From Vulcanimicrobiota bacterium (GTDB lineage Bacteria; Vulcanimicrobiota; Vulcanimicrobiia; Vulcanimicrobiales; Vulcanimicrobiaceae), in assembly GCA_027315245.1 (NCBI GenBank), contig DAHUYK010000040.1, forward strand, positions 1 to 36,426: a DNA stretch of 36,426 nt, read 5' to 3'. Of this stretch, positions 24,782-32,744 are shown in pieces. The notes beneath the pieces were generated by a model. The model saw nothing but the letters and a program-made list of their open reading frames with translations, had not been told where the DNA came from and searched no databases. A program made the translations under genes and the position numbers. Each line of letters begins with the position of its first letter. Within the stretch, counting starts at the first letter, position 1.

Positions 24782-24788
24782 CTATACA
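24782..24788 (+). promoter_or_regulatory. Candidate -10 (TATACA) and third CTATAC box for the rightward XRE gene
   Basis: CTATACA lies 4 nt before the ATG at 24793 on the plus strand. If it is a -10 element, the transcript would begin at or just inside the first codon, giving a leaderless start or shifting translation to ATG 24826. No good -35 was found at 17 nt. The box CTATAC is shared with 24719 and 24735. Confidence 0.35.
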
Positions 24789-24792
24789 CTAA

Positions 24793-25158
24793 ATGTCACG
24801 CTTCGAACTTAGCGAATCCACTATTATGCCTTCGCAACGAGGCCGGCGAGCCGAAGCCTTTCCGATGGTGCTCGGCGCGAATCTCCGGCGCTGCCGGGAA
24901 GAGCGTCGCATGACCCAGCGTGACGTGAGCCGCAAGGCGCGCTACGATCTCGCGCAGCTCTCAGCAGTAGAGAACGGCCTCGCGGTTCCACGCGCGGATG
25001 CGCTGCGCCGCATCGCCGACGTGCTCGACGTCTCGCTCGACCGGCTCTGCGGGCGGCGCGGATTCACGGCGGCCGAAGCGGAGACTGCAAGCATCGCGCT
25101 GGTCGAAGAGCTTCGCGATCTTCGCAAGCGCATCGAACGCCTGGAGAAGCGAACGTAG
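24793..25158 (+). CDS. XRE-family HTH regulator with C-terminal coiled coil
   Basis: This 121-aa protein has an HTH_3 domain at ~residues 28-85 (LGANLRRCREERRMTQRDVSRKARYDLAQLSAVENGLAVPRADALRRIADVLDVSLDRL). A charged C-terminal helix (VEELRDLRKRIERLEKR) probably dimerises. The start may be ATG 24793 or ATG 24826, because the candidate -10 box lies only 4 nt before the first. It is divergent from the 70-aa XRE gene and shares an 84-nt AT-rich intergenic region. The pair may cross-regulate or respond to a signal affecting the TonB receptor. It is convergent with the MFS gene. Confidence 0.85.
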   Translation: MSRFELSESTIMPSQRGRRAEAFPMVLGANLRRCREERRMTQRDVSRKARYDLAQLSAVENGLAVPRADALRRIADVLDVSLDRLCGRRGFTAAEAETASIALVEELRDLRKRIERLEKRT

Positions 25159-25193
25159 AGGGGTTCGCGCCGTGACCGTCCTGCATGCGAGCA

Positions 25194-26375
25194 TTATATG
25201 GATGACGCATGCCGACTGGGTGGCACCGCGAGAGCGACCCAGAGAAAGTTGAGGAACGTGAGCGAGCCGATCATGAGAAACGCTGCGGCGAATCCAAGGC
25301 TCGACGCGACGATCCCGCCAAGCAACGGCCCGACGAACATGCCCATGAACGTCGCGCTCGATACGACACCGTAGACACGCCCCCGCTGTTCGCCCGGAAA
25401 GAGGCTGCCGATCCACGCGTTCGCGGTGGGCAGGATGCCCCCCAGGAAGATACCGACGCCGAATCGCAGCGCCAGAAAGGCCCAGAGGTTGTGCACGATT
25501 GCCTGGGGCAACGTGAACGCACTCACGCCGACAAGTGAGATGAGGAGCACACGGCGATAACCGATGCGATCGCTGCGTTTGCCGAGCAGCGGCGATGCAA
25601 TGAGGTCTGCTAGCCCAGTCACCGCGAACGCCGCTCCGGCCGCGGTCGCAAGCCAGGGCACGTCGCCCACCATGCTGCGCACGTAGAGCGGTACGATGGG
25701 CTGGATACCGAGCGCCGCAACCTGCGCGAGCAGCACGACGACGAACATCGGCGCGAGTTGCGGGTGACGGACGAGTTCTCCGATCTCGCGGAAGAACGTG
25801 ACGCGCTGGGCGCCATCGCGATCTTCTCGGCGCACGAAACCCTCATGCACGAACCACGCGCATCCGGCAGCCGCGACGAGTGCGAAGACGGACGTGCCGA
25901 AGAACACGATACGGTAACTGTGCGTCGAGTCGGCCACGAGGCCGCCGATCATCGGTCCGAGCAGCGCTCCGACGAGCTGCCCGGTCGCCATCCATCCCAG
26001 CGAAAAGCCCAGACGGCGTTTTGGGACCTTCGTCGCCACGAGCGCCGTGGCAGCGGCAGAGAACCCGCTGAACGCGCCCATGAGCGCCCGAACGCCAAAG
26101 AGCTGCAGGGCGTTCTGCACGAAGCCCATGAGCGCCGTAAAGAACGCAACGGCGCCGGTCGAACGAATGACCATCGCCTTTCGCCCATAGCGATCTGCAA
26201 GGCTGCCCCAGAGTGGCGAAAGGAGCGCCGACGTGAGAAAGTTCACCGAAGAGATCGCGCCTGCCCAGAGCTCGACGGTGGGAAGCGGGTGCACGCCCAA
26301 CTGTATAAGAAAGAGCGGCAGAAAGGGCGCCGAAATTTGAAATGCGAGCGACATGGTCGCCTGAACGGCAACCAT
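25194..26375 (-). CDS. MFS transporter (DHA1-type, multidrug-efflux-like)
   Basis: This 393-aa inner-membrane protein has about 12 hydrophobic helices. The MFS loop 2-3 signature is GSLADRYGRKAMVI, and the equivalent in the second half is GKRSDRIGYRRVLL. GQLVGALLGPMIGGLVAD resembles the drug/proton antiporter motif C (GxxxGPxxGG). It is therefore probably a proton-coupled exporter; the substrate is unknown. The first helix starts right at the annotated Met, and the frame upstream encodes DWRRTLWL, which looks like the usual cytoplasmic lead-in. No standard start codon exists there, so a non-standard start near 26400 is possible. It follows msrB by 29 nt on the same strand. Confidence 0.9.
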   Translation of the reverse strand: MVAVQATMSLAFQISAPFLPLFLIQLGVHPLPTVELWAGAISSVNFLTSALLSPLWGSLADRYGRKAMVIRSTGAVAFFTALMGFVQNALQLFGVRALMGAFSGFSAAATALVATKVPKRRLGFSLGWMATGQLVGALLGPMIGGLVADSTHSYRIVFFGTSVFALVAAAGCAWFVHEGFVRREDRDGAQRVTFFREIGELVRHPQLAPMFVVVLLAQVAALGIQPIVPLYVRSMVGDVPWLATAAGAAFAVTGLADLIASPLLGKRSDRIGYRRVLLISLVGVSAFTLPQAIVHNLWAFLALRFGVGIFLGGILPTANAWIGSLFPGEQRGRVYGVVSSATFMGMFVGPLLGGIVASSLGFAAAFLMIGSLTFLNFLWVALAVPPSRHASSI

Positions 26376-26404
26376 GAGCCAGAGCGTCCGGCGCCAATCC
26401 TTTG

Positions 26405-26833
26405 CTATGTCGTTTGCTTGGGGGCGGCCGGTGTGAAGCGCAGGGCGAGCGAGTTGATGCAGTAGCGCGTGTTGCTCGGCGCTGGCCCGTCATCGAAGAC
26501 GTGGCCAAGATGTGAGTCGCAGCGAGCGCACCGTACTTCGACCCGCTGCATGCCAAGACTATCATCGTCCAGGAGGCGTACGTTGCGCCGCTCGCCGGGA
26601 TGCGTGAAGCTCGGCCAACCGCAGTGCGACGTAAACTTTGCATCGCCGGCGAAGAGCGGCGCGCCGCATGCGCCGCAGTGATAGACTCCATCGTCCGTCA
26701 CCTCCAGGAGCGCGCCGCTGAACGGGCGCTCCGTTCCGGCCTCACGCAACACGTGGTAGCGATCGTTGCCAAGCTCCTCGCGCCACTGCGCTTCCGGCTT
26801 GCTCACCTCGGGGTCTGCATTGCGATGGTCCAT
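26405..26833 (-). CDS. msrB: Peptide-methionine (R)-S-oxide reductase MsrB
   Basis: MsrB reduces methionine-R-sulfoxide in oxidised proteins using thioredoxin. The 142-aa protein has the full domain: TERPFSGALL, two CxxC zinc pairs (YHCGACG and VRCARCDSHLGHVF), SHCGWPSF, and the catalytic Cys in RYCINSLALRF. Length is normal (~135-145). The ATG at 26833 is preceded by GAAGAAGAAG; the longer ORF-track start adds an unlikely 29 residues. It is divergent from the transketolase pair and probably cotranscribed with the MFS gene. Confidence 0.95.
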   Translation of the reverse strand: MDHRNADPEVSKPEAQWREELGNDRYHVLREAGTERPFSGALLEVTDDGVYHCGACGAPLFAGDAKFTSHCGWPSFTHPGERRNVRLLDDDSLGMQRVEVRCARCDSHLGHVFDDGPAPSNTRYCINSLALRFTPAAPKQTT

Positions 26834-26894
26834 CCGCGCTTCTTCTTCCCCGCGTCGAAAAGGGCTTGCAGGGGCGAAGCCGGTATTGCGCTGC

Positions 26895-27749
26895 ATGCCT
26901 CTCACCGCGCAGCGCATCACGGACTTAGAACTGCACGCAAACGACGTGCGTCAGGGCATCATTCGCGCGCTCGCCGCCGCCGGTTCCGGCCACTCTGCAG
27001 GCCCGCTCGACATGGCCGACATCTTTGCCGCGCTCTACTTCCACGTCTTACGCCACGATCCCAAGAACCCCGAGTGGCCGCAGCGGGATCGCTTGCTGCT
27101 CTCGTGCGGACACATCACCCCGGTGCGCTACTCGGCGATGGCGTATGCGGGCTACTTTCCGGTCGAGGAGCTGCTCACGCTGCGCAAGTTCGGAACGCGG
27201 CTGCAGGGCCACCCCGAGCGCGTCCGGCTTCCCGGCGTCGAGACGACGTCGGGGCCGCTTGGCGAAGGGCTCGCGCAAGGCGTCGGGATGGCGCTCGCCG
27301 CCAAGGCCGATGGCAAGAGCTGGCGCGTCTACGTCGTGACCTCAGATGCCGAGCATCAGTGCGGCCTGCATTGGGAGGCGATGCTTACCGGCGCGAAGTT
27401 CCGGCTCGACAACCTCATCAACATCATCGATCGCAACGTCATTCAGATCGACGGCAGCACTGAAGACATCATGCCCCTCGAGCCGCTCGCCGACAAGTAT
27501 CGCGCGTTCAACTGGGAGGTCTTCGAGTGCGACGGCAACGACGTAGGCTCGTTCGTCGACGCCGTCGAGCGCGCGCAGAAGGTAGCCGGCAAACCCTCGG
27601 TGATCGTCGCTCACACGGTGCCCGGAAAAGGCGTCTCATATATGGAAGGCGATTACACCTGGCACGGCAAGCCGCCGAACGCGCAGCAAGCCGGCGAAGC
27701 GCTCCGCGAGCTCGCCGTGCAACGCGAGAGGATTCTCGCGCATGCCTAG
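26895..27749 (+). CDS. Transketolase, N-terminal (thiamine diphosphate) subunit
   Basis: Transketolase moves two-carbon units in the pentose phosphate pathway. This 284-aa half binds the TPP diphosphate. The blocks AAAGSGHSAGPLDMADIFAALYFH, LLLSCGHITPVRYSAMAYAGYF, GHPERVRLPGVETTSGPLGEGLAQGVGMALAAK and PGKGVSYMEGDYTWHGKPP match two-subunit transketolases. The expected metal/TPP motif (GDG/SDGE...EG..WEA...N) reads SDAEHQCGLHWEA here, then LINIIDRN, so the second Gly and an acidic residue are changed. The chosen ATG (MPLTAQRITDLE) fits the family; upstream residues of the ORF track do not. Its stop overlaps the next gene by 8 nt. Confidence 0.92.
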   Translation: MPLTAQRITDLELHANDVRQGIIRALAAAGSGHSAGPLDMADIFAALYFHVLRHDPKNPEWPQRDRLLLSCGHITPVRYSAMAYAGYFPVEELLTLRKFGTRLQGHPERVRLPGVETTSGPLGEGLAQGVGMALAAKADGKSWRVYVVTSDAEHQCGLHWEAMLTGAKFRLDNLINIIDRNVIQIDGSTEDIMPLEPLADKYRAFNWEVFECDGNDVGSFVDAVERAQKVAGKPSVIVAHTVPGKGVSYMEGDYTWHGKPPNAQQAGEALRELAVQRERILAHA

Positions 27750-28752
27750 CACGACGGCCATGGGCGACGCAGCCGGCATGCAACTCGTCGAGTACCGCAA
27801 CGCCGCAACGCTCAAGCACCTGCCGACGCGCAACGGCTTCGGCGAAGGGCTCATCGAGGCCGGCGCGCTCGATGAGAACGTCGTCGGCATCTGCGCCGAT
27901 CTTTCGGAATCGACGCGCATGGAGGGCTTCAAGAAAGCGCATCCGCGGCAGTACTTCGAGATCGGTGTCTCCGAGCAGATGCTCGTCGCAATGGCCGGCG
28001 GCCTTGCCGCGTGCGGTAAGATTCCCTGGATCGCGTCGTACGCCATGTTCAATCCCGGCCGTTCGTGGGAGCAAGTGCGCACGATCATGGCGCTCAACGA
28101 GACGAACGTCAAGATCGCCGGCGCGCACGCCGGCGTCTCGGTCGGACCCGACGGAGCGACGCACCAAGCCATCGAAGACATCGCGATCATGCGCGTCATT
28201 CCGCACATGACCGTCGTCGTTCCGTGCGACGCGGTGCAGACGAAGAAGGCGACGCTCCTCCTTTCGCAGACCCGGGGGCCGGCGTACCTACGTTTTGCGC
28301 GCGAGAAGTCAGCGATCGTCACGACCGAGGCGACGCCCTTCGCGTTGGGAAAGGCGCAGGTGTTCCGTGACGGGAACGATGTCGCGATCGTCGCGTGCGG
28401 CATTCTCGTCTACAATGCGCTCGTCGCCGCCGACGAGCTCGAACGCGAGGACGGGATCGCGTGCCGTGTCGTCAACAACCACACCGTGAAACCGATGGAC
28501 GGCGACGCGATCGTGGACGCTGCGCGAGGCTGTGGCGCCATCGTCACCGTCGAGGAACATCAAGTTCACGGCGGCATGGGTTCCGCCGTCGCAGAGATCG
28601 TCGCGCGGCGCCATCCCGTTCCCATCGAGTTCGTCGGCGTGAACGACACCTTCGGACAATCAGGCGACCCGGCAGAGCTCATCGAGCACTACGGCATGGG
28701 CACGACAGCGATCAAAGATGCGGCGCGTCGCGCCCTCAGGCGAAAAACGTAG
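27742..28752 (+). CDS. Transketolase, C-terminal subunit
   Basis: This 336-aa partner of the preceding gene supplies the pyrimidine-binding and C-terminal domains. Visible are ADLSESTRMEGFKKAHPRQYFEIGVSEQMLVAMAGGLAACGKIPWIASYAMF (with the catalytic Glu in GVSEQ), GAHAGVSVGPDGATHQAIEDIAIMR, and the transketolase C-domain VNNHTVKPMDGDAIVDAA and VTVEEHQVHGGMGSAVAE. The start ATG overlaps the upstream stop by 8 nt (ATGCCTAG), assuring coupled synthesis of both halves. A DXS-like function is less likely because the N-terminal partner looks like a transketolase. Confidence 0.93.
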   Translation: MPSTTAMGDAAGMQLVEYRNAATLKHLPTRNGFGEGLIEAGALDENVVGICADLSESTRMEGFKKAHPRQYFEIGVSEQMLVAMAGGLAACGKIPWIASYAMFNPGRSWEQVRTIMALNETNVKIAGAHAGVSVGPDGATHQAIEDIAIMRVIPHMTVVVPCDAVQTKKATLLLSQTRGPAYLRFAREKSAIVTTEATPFALGKAQVFRDGNDVAIVACGILVYNALVAADELEREDGIACRVVNNHTVKPMDGDAIVDAARGCGAIVTVEEHQVHGGMGSAVAEIVARRHPVPIEFVGVNDTFGQSGDPAELIEHYGMGTTAIKDAARRALRRKT

Positions 28753-28829
28753 CACCTGACTTCGCGCCAACCGAGCGGCGTACGTTGCCTAGCAGGGCCT
28801 CGCCCAAAGCCCGAACAAGCCTTCCCTCC

Positions 28830-30107
28830 ATGACGACGTCAATCGACCGGTCGGCGCTTCAGGCGCCTCAAAACGTATGGGATATGGCGCAGCAGCAGCT
28901 CGATGAGGTCGCGCACCTCATCGGGCTCACCGAGGGAATCCATCTCTTTCTTCGGCAGCCTAAACGCGTGCTCGAAGTCTCCGTACCGGTGCACATGGAC
29001 GACGGACGGGTGCGCGTCTTCACGGGATATCGCGTGCAGCACAATATGGCGCGCGGGCCCGCGAAGGGCGGAATACGCTTCCATCCGGACGTGACGCTGG
29101 ATGAAGTGAAGGCGCTCGCGATGTGGATGACGTGGAAATGCGCGCTCGTGAACATTCCGTTCGGTGGCGCAAAGGGCGGCGTCATCTGCGACCCCAAGGC
29201 GATGTCGATGCACGAGCTCGAACATCTCACTCGCCGCTTCACGACCGAGATCTCGATCGTCATCGGGCCCGAGAAAGATATCCCCGCGCCGGACGTCTAC
29301 ACGACACCGCAGATCATGGCGTGGATCATGGACACGTACTCGATGCAGAAGGGCTACTCCATCCCCGGCGTCGTCACCGGAAAGCCGATCGCCATCGGCG
29401 GATCACTCGGGCGCGACAAAGCTACCGCGCGCGGTTGCCTGTACGTCGTCGATGAAGCCATGAAGATGCTCTCGCTCGACGCGACCGGAGCGCGCGTCGC
29501 AATTCAAGGCTTCGGCAACGCGGGCATGCACGCGGCGACGCTCATGGCGCAGGCCGGCTACCGCATCGTGGCTGCCTCCGATTCGCGCGGCGGCGTCGCG
29601 AACGCCAGCGGTCTCGACGTGCGCGGACTCGTCGCACACAAGACGGAGACCGGATCCGTCGTCGGGTTCGGCGGCGGAGAAGCAATCTCGAACAAGGACG
29701 TGCTCGAGTGCGACTGCGACGTGCTCGTGCCGGCAGCTCTCGAGAAGGTGATCACCGCTCAGAACGCGCCGAACATCAAAGCGAAGATCGTCGCTGAGGC
29801 GGCGAACGGGCCCACGCTTCCGGAGGCCGATGCAATCCTGCACGAGCGCGGCGTTATGGTGCTGCCCGACATCCTCGCGAACGCCGGCGGCGTGACCGTC
29901 TCGTACTTCGAGTGGGTGCAAGACCTGCAGGAGAACTTCTGGGAAGAAGACGAGATCAACGAGCGCCTCAAACAAAAGATGACACGCGCCTTCCGTGAAA
30001 CGCACGAACAGGCGAAGCGCCACGACGTCAACATGCGCACCGGCGCGTACGCCGTTGCGGTGGAACGCGTTGCCGAGGCGACCCGCCTTCGTGGCCTCTA
30101 TCCGTAG
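28830..30107 (+). CDS. gdhA: Glutamate dehydrogenase (Glu/Leu/Phe/Val dehydrogenase family)
   Basis: The enzyme interconverts glutamate and 2-oxoglutarate plus ammonia. The 425-aa length matches the hexameric ~420-aa class. The dimerisation and substrate domain has GYRVQHNMARGPAKGGIRFHPDV with the substrate Lys, MTWKCALVNIPFGGAKGGV with the catalytic Lys, and DIPAPDVYTTPQIMAWIMDTY. The Rossmann domain has AIQGFGNAGMHAATL. The ending RTGAYAVAVERVAEATRLRGLYP is typical. The ATG at 28830 (MTTSIDRSALQAPQNVW) is preferred; the 570-aa ORF-track version runs antisense-like through the end of the transketolase gene. Cofactor preference cannot be read with confidence. It is convergent with the acyltransferase, with stops 9 nt apart. 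Confidence 0.95.
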   Translation: MTTSIDRSALQAPQNVWDMAQQQLDEVAHLIGLTEGIHLFLRQPKRVLEVSVPVHMDDGRVRVFTGYRVQHNMARGPAKGGIRFHPDVTLDEVKALAMWMTWKCALVNIPFGGAKGGVICDPKAMSMHELEHLTRRFTTEISIVIGPEKDIPAPDVYTTPQIMAWIMDTYSMQKGYSIPGVVTGKPIAIGGSLGRDKATARGCLYVVDEAMKMLSLDATGARVAIQGFGNAGMHAATLMAQAGYRIVAASDSRGGVANASGLDVRGLVAHKTETGSVVGFGGGEAISNKDVLECDCDVLVPAALEKVITAQNAPNIKAKIVAEAANGPTLPEADAILHERGVMVLPDILANAGGVTVSYFEWVQDLQENFWEEDEINERLKQKMTRAFRETHEQAKRHDVNMRTGAYAVAVERVAEATRLRGLYP

Positions 30108-30120
30108 GCCTCGCGCCTAC
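30104..30120. terminator. Bidirectional hairpin containing both convergent stop codons
   Basis: GTAGGC-CTCGC-GCCTAC is a perfect 6-bp stem with a 5-nt loop. Its arms contain the TAG of glutamate dehydrogenase (30105-30107) and, on the other strand, the TAG of the acyltransferase (30117-30119). It could terminate both transcripts, but stem length and lack of T-runs make it modest. Confidence 0.45.
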
Positions 30121-30686
30121 ACTTGAGACAGCCGTAGCGGACGCGCCGGAACGCCGCCTACGAACGCGTAGGGCTGCACATCGTCGACCACGACGGCGCC
30201 GGCTGCGATGACTGCATGGTCTCCGACGTGTACGCCCGGGACGATAATCGCTCCGGAGTAGACGAGCACGTCGTCGCCGATGATGACCGGCGCAACGTCG
30301 ACGATGAGGGGTCTGGGGTCGCCCGCTTGAATCGGCCTGCCTTGTTGCGACGTGACGTGTACTCGTGCGCCAAGGTGGACGTTGTTCCCAATCGTGATGC
30401 CGCCTCCACCCCAAAGCACGCAATACGGGCCGATCTCGACGTCGTCCCCAAGCCGGATGAAGCCGCGTGCGCCGTTGAGCGTTCCGCAGCTCAGGTAGGC
30501 ACGGTGATCGATGAACACGTTTTGACCTGCAGCGATTCGCTCGGCGCCGCGCAGCCGGACACCACCGCCGAAAAGGACGTGCGGTAAGGCAGCGCGCTGC
30601 TGCTCGTCGGCAATCGCCAGCTTGGCGGCGCAGCGCACGGCCTTGAATAAAATGCGTAGCCGTGAAACGACCGACCGCTCCATCAC
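30117..30686 (-). CDS. Hexapeptide-repeat (LbH) acyltransferase, WcaF/LacA-like
   Basis: This 189-aa left-handed beta-helix protein probably transfers an acetyl or similar acyl group from acyl-CoA to a sugar. Hexapeptide repeats run from ~45 to the end: [102 protein letters not shown]. The terminal [11 protein letters not shown] is typical of the family. [11 protein letters not shown] carries the candidate catalytic His. Either the GTG at 30686 or the adjacent ATG at 30683 can start it; no strong ribosome site is seen. Its position beside the nucleotide-sugar cassette suggests modification of a surface polysaccharide. Confidence 0.88.
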   Translation of the reverse strand: MMERSVVSRLRILFKAVRCAAKLAIADEQQRAALPHVLFGGGVRLRGAERIAAGQNVFIDHRAYLSCGTLNGARGFIRLGDDVEIGPYCVLWGGGGITIGNNVHLGARVHVTSQQGRPIQAGDPRPLIVDVAPVIIGDDVLVYSGAIIVPGVHVGDHAVIAAGAVVVDDVQPYAFVGGVPARPLRLSQV

Positions 30687-30805
30687 ACAAGCATTCCCAC
30701 GCTACGGCATTCCGCTTTAGGACTTGCTTCCCAAGCGGCGTTGAGCATTTGCCCCGACTGTGGTTCCCGGGGTGCATCTTCGCCGCAGTATAGCCGACGG
30801 GTACG
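30687..30805. other. Divergent promoter region, acyltransferase / polysaccharide cassette
   Basis: The 119-nt spacer is less GC-rich than its neighbours. Rightward, TATAGC (~30791) precedes the first cassette ATG by about 10 nt and could be a -10. No confident -35 is visible. I see no repeat or RNA element. Confidence 0.3.
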
Positions 30806-32734
30806 ATGAACGCGGTTATGCGAGAGTCATCCCACGGTACGCAGCGTAGCAACCGTGGCATCAGGACGGAACTGCGGTTCGGCCTGCTCGCCGCGGATCT
30901 CGTGCTCTTCGCTGCGGCCGTCGCACTGGCGCCGGTCGTAGCCGACATTCACAGCGCGGATGCGTTGCAGCTGGGCATTCTCGCAGCGATCTTCTTCGTC
31001 TGCGGGGCGTACATCCAGTTCCGCTTCGAAAGTGCGCGCACATTCGACTTCCACGACGTCCTGCGCTTGCTGCTCGGTGCTTTCGCGGGCATGCTGCTTG
31101 CCTATCTCTTCATCTGGCTCGTCCCCAGCCCGCTTTCCCATGCATCCGGGCGCCTCGTTGCCGTCGCCGCGATGATCGGCTTCGTGCTGCGCATGTTCGT
31201 GCGCATCGCTCTCGTGCTGCTTCGAACGTGGATCATGACGCGGCGGCCCAACGCCCAGCGTGTCGTCGTCGTCGGCGTCGGCATTCACGCATCGTCGCTC
31301 ATCCGCGCAATCACCGAAGACCGCGAACTTCCTATGCGGGTTCTGGGCTGCATCGACGACGGCGTTGCGGTGAAGCGCGTGGACGGCGTTCCGATCCTTG
31401 GGCGCATCGACGACCTGCCTCAGCTCATCGATCGCTTGAAGATCGACTGCGCGATCGTCGCCGTTCCCGCGGCTTCGCTGCAACTCATCAATCGCGTCAA
31501 GGAGCGGTGCACCATCGGACGCGACCCTGCAGTCGCGCCCAAGGTAAAGGTGCTCCCCGACGCTGCTGAGTTGCTCAACGAACGCGTCACCGTGTCGCGT
31601 ATCCGAGACATCCGACTCGAAGACGTGCTCGACCGCGAGCCGGTCGTCATCGATACGGCGCGTCTGCGGCCGCACATCGAGAACCAGGTCGTTCTCGTAA
31701 CCGGCGCGGGCGGCTCTATCGGCGGCGAGCTCTGCCGGCAGATCGTGAACTTCGAACCGAAGCTGCTCCTGCTCGTCGGACACGGCGAAAATAGTCTCTT
31801 CGGCATCCAGCAAGAGCTGCGCACGACGTACGGCTTCACGCGGACGAAACTTCTCCTTGCCGACGTCGGCGATGCGCCGGCGATTCGTCACATCTTCTCA
31901 CGCTTCTACCCCCGGCTCGTGTTCCACGCGGCGGCGCACAAGCACGTGCCGATCGTCGAGGAGAACATCTGCGAGGCGGTGCGCAACAATATCTTGGGCA
32001 CGCGCACCGTCGCGCTCGCCGCATCGGCCCACGGCGCCGCAAAGTTCGTGTTGCTCTCGAGCGATAAGGCCGTGAAGCCGACGAGCGTCATGGGCCTCAC
32101 GAAGCGGATGGCCGAACTGCTCTGCCAATCGTTCGCCGGCGGGAGCAGCACCGAGTTCGTCACCGTGCGCTTCGGTAACGTGCTCGGGAGCCGCGGCAGC
32201 GTCGTTCCCACGTTCAAGCAACAAGTGGCGAACGGCGGACCCGTGACGATCACGCACCGCGACATGAAGCGCTACTTCATGACGATTCCCGAGGCGGTCG
32301 CGCTCGTGCTCCAGGCGATGTCGATCGGACGCGACGGCGAGGTCTTCGTGCTCGACATGGGCACCCCAATTCGTATCCTCGATCTGGCCGAGAATATCAT
32401 ACGCCTCTGCGGTCTGCAGCCGTACGAGGACATCGACATCGTCGAAACCGCAATGCGTCCCGGCGAGAAGTTGTTCGAAGAAATTCTCACGAACTCCGAA
32501 GACTTCACGCGCACGAGCCATCACCGGCTCTTCATCGCAAAGCAGGACCGCCTCGACTACGCCGATCTCGGCGACGGCATCGCGCGTCTGCAGTACGCCG
32601 TTCGCGCCTCCGACTGGCGCACCGCACTCGCCGTGATGCAGCGCTTCGTCCCGGACTATACACCGGATGCGCACCTGCGCCCCGCGAGCACGAACGGCCA
32701 CACCGACTCGCCCTTCATCACCGCCTCCGCATAA
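30806..32734 (+). CDS. Membrane-bound UDP-sugar 4,6-dehydratase (CapD/PglF/WbpM family)
   Basis: This 642-aa protein has four N-terminal membrane helices (FGLLAADLVLFAAAVALAPVV, LGILAAIFFVCGAYIQF, LLLGAFAGMLLAYLFIWLV, MIGFVLRMFVRIALVLL). A CoA-binding-like Rossmann domain follows (VVVVGVGIHASSLIRAI, ~150-265), then an SDR dehydratase domain (VLVTGAGGSIGGELCRQIV, ~295 on). The active-site segment LLSSDKAVKPTSVMGLTKRMAE has SDK and Met in place of the usual SDR Tyr, as in PglF/WbpM-type enzymes that convert UDP-GlcNAc to the 4-keto-6-deoxy sugar. RFGNVLGSRGSVVP and RPGEKLFEEIL are conserved. It opens the cassette; the next gene starts 10 nt later. Start choice between codons 1 and 5 (MRESS) is open. 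Confidence 0.93.
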   Translation: MNAVMRESSHGTQRSNRGIRTELRFGLLAADLVLFAAAVALAPVVADIHSADALQLGILAAIFFVCGAYIQFRFESARTFDFHDVLRLLLGAFAGMLLAYLFIWLVPSPLSHASGRLVAVAAMIGFVLRMFVRIALVLLRTWIMTRRPNAQRVVVVGVGIHASSLIRAITEDRELPMRVLGCIDDGVAVKRVDGVPILGRIDDLPQLIDRLKIDCAIVAVPAASLQLINRVKERCTIGRDPAVAPKVKVLPDAAELLNERVTVSRIRDIRLEDVLDREPVVIDTARLRPHIENQVVLVTGAGGSIGGELCRQIVNFEPKLLLLVGHGENSLFGIQQELRTTYGFTRTKLLLADVGDAPAIRHIFSRFYPRLVFHAAAHKHVPIVEENICEAVRNNILGTRTVALAASAHGAAKFVLLSSDKAVKPTSVMGLTKRMAELLCQSFAGGSSTEFVTVRFGNVLGSRGSVVPTFKQQVANGGPVTITHRDMKRYFMTIPEAVALVLQAMSIGRDGEVFVLDMGTPIRILDLAENIIRLCGLQPYEDIDIVETAMRPGEKLFEEILTNSEDFTRTSHHRLFIAKQDRLDYADLGDGIARLQYAVRASDWRTALAVMQRFVPDYTPDAHLRPASTNGHTDSPFITASA

Positions 32735-32744
32735 GGACACTGCA

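Noticed and set aside
28395-30107. 570-aa ORF covering glutamate dehydrogenase
   Set aside because: The first 145 codons run through the end of the transketolase gene in a wrong frame and are Arg-rich. The family N-terminus begins at 28830.
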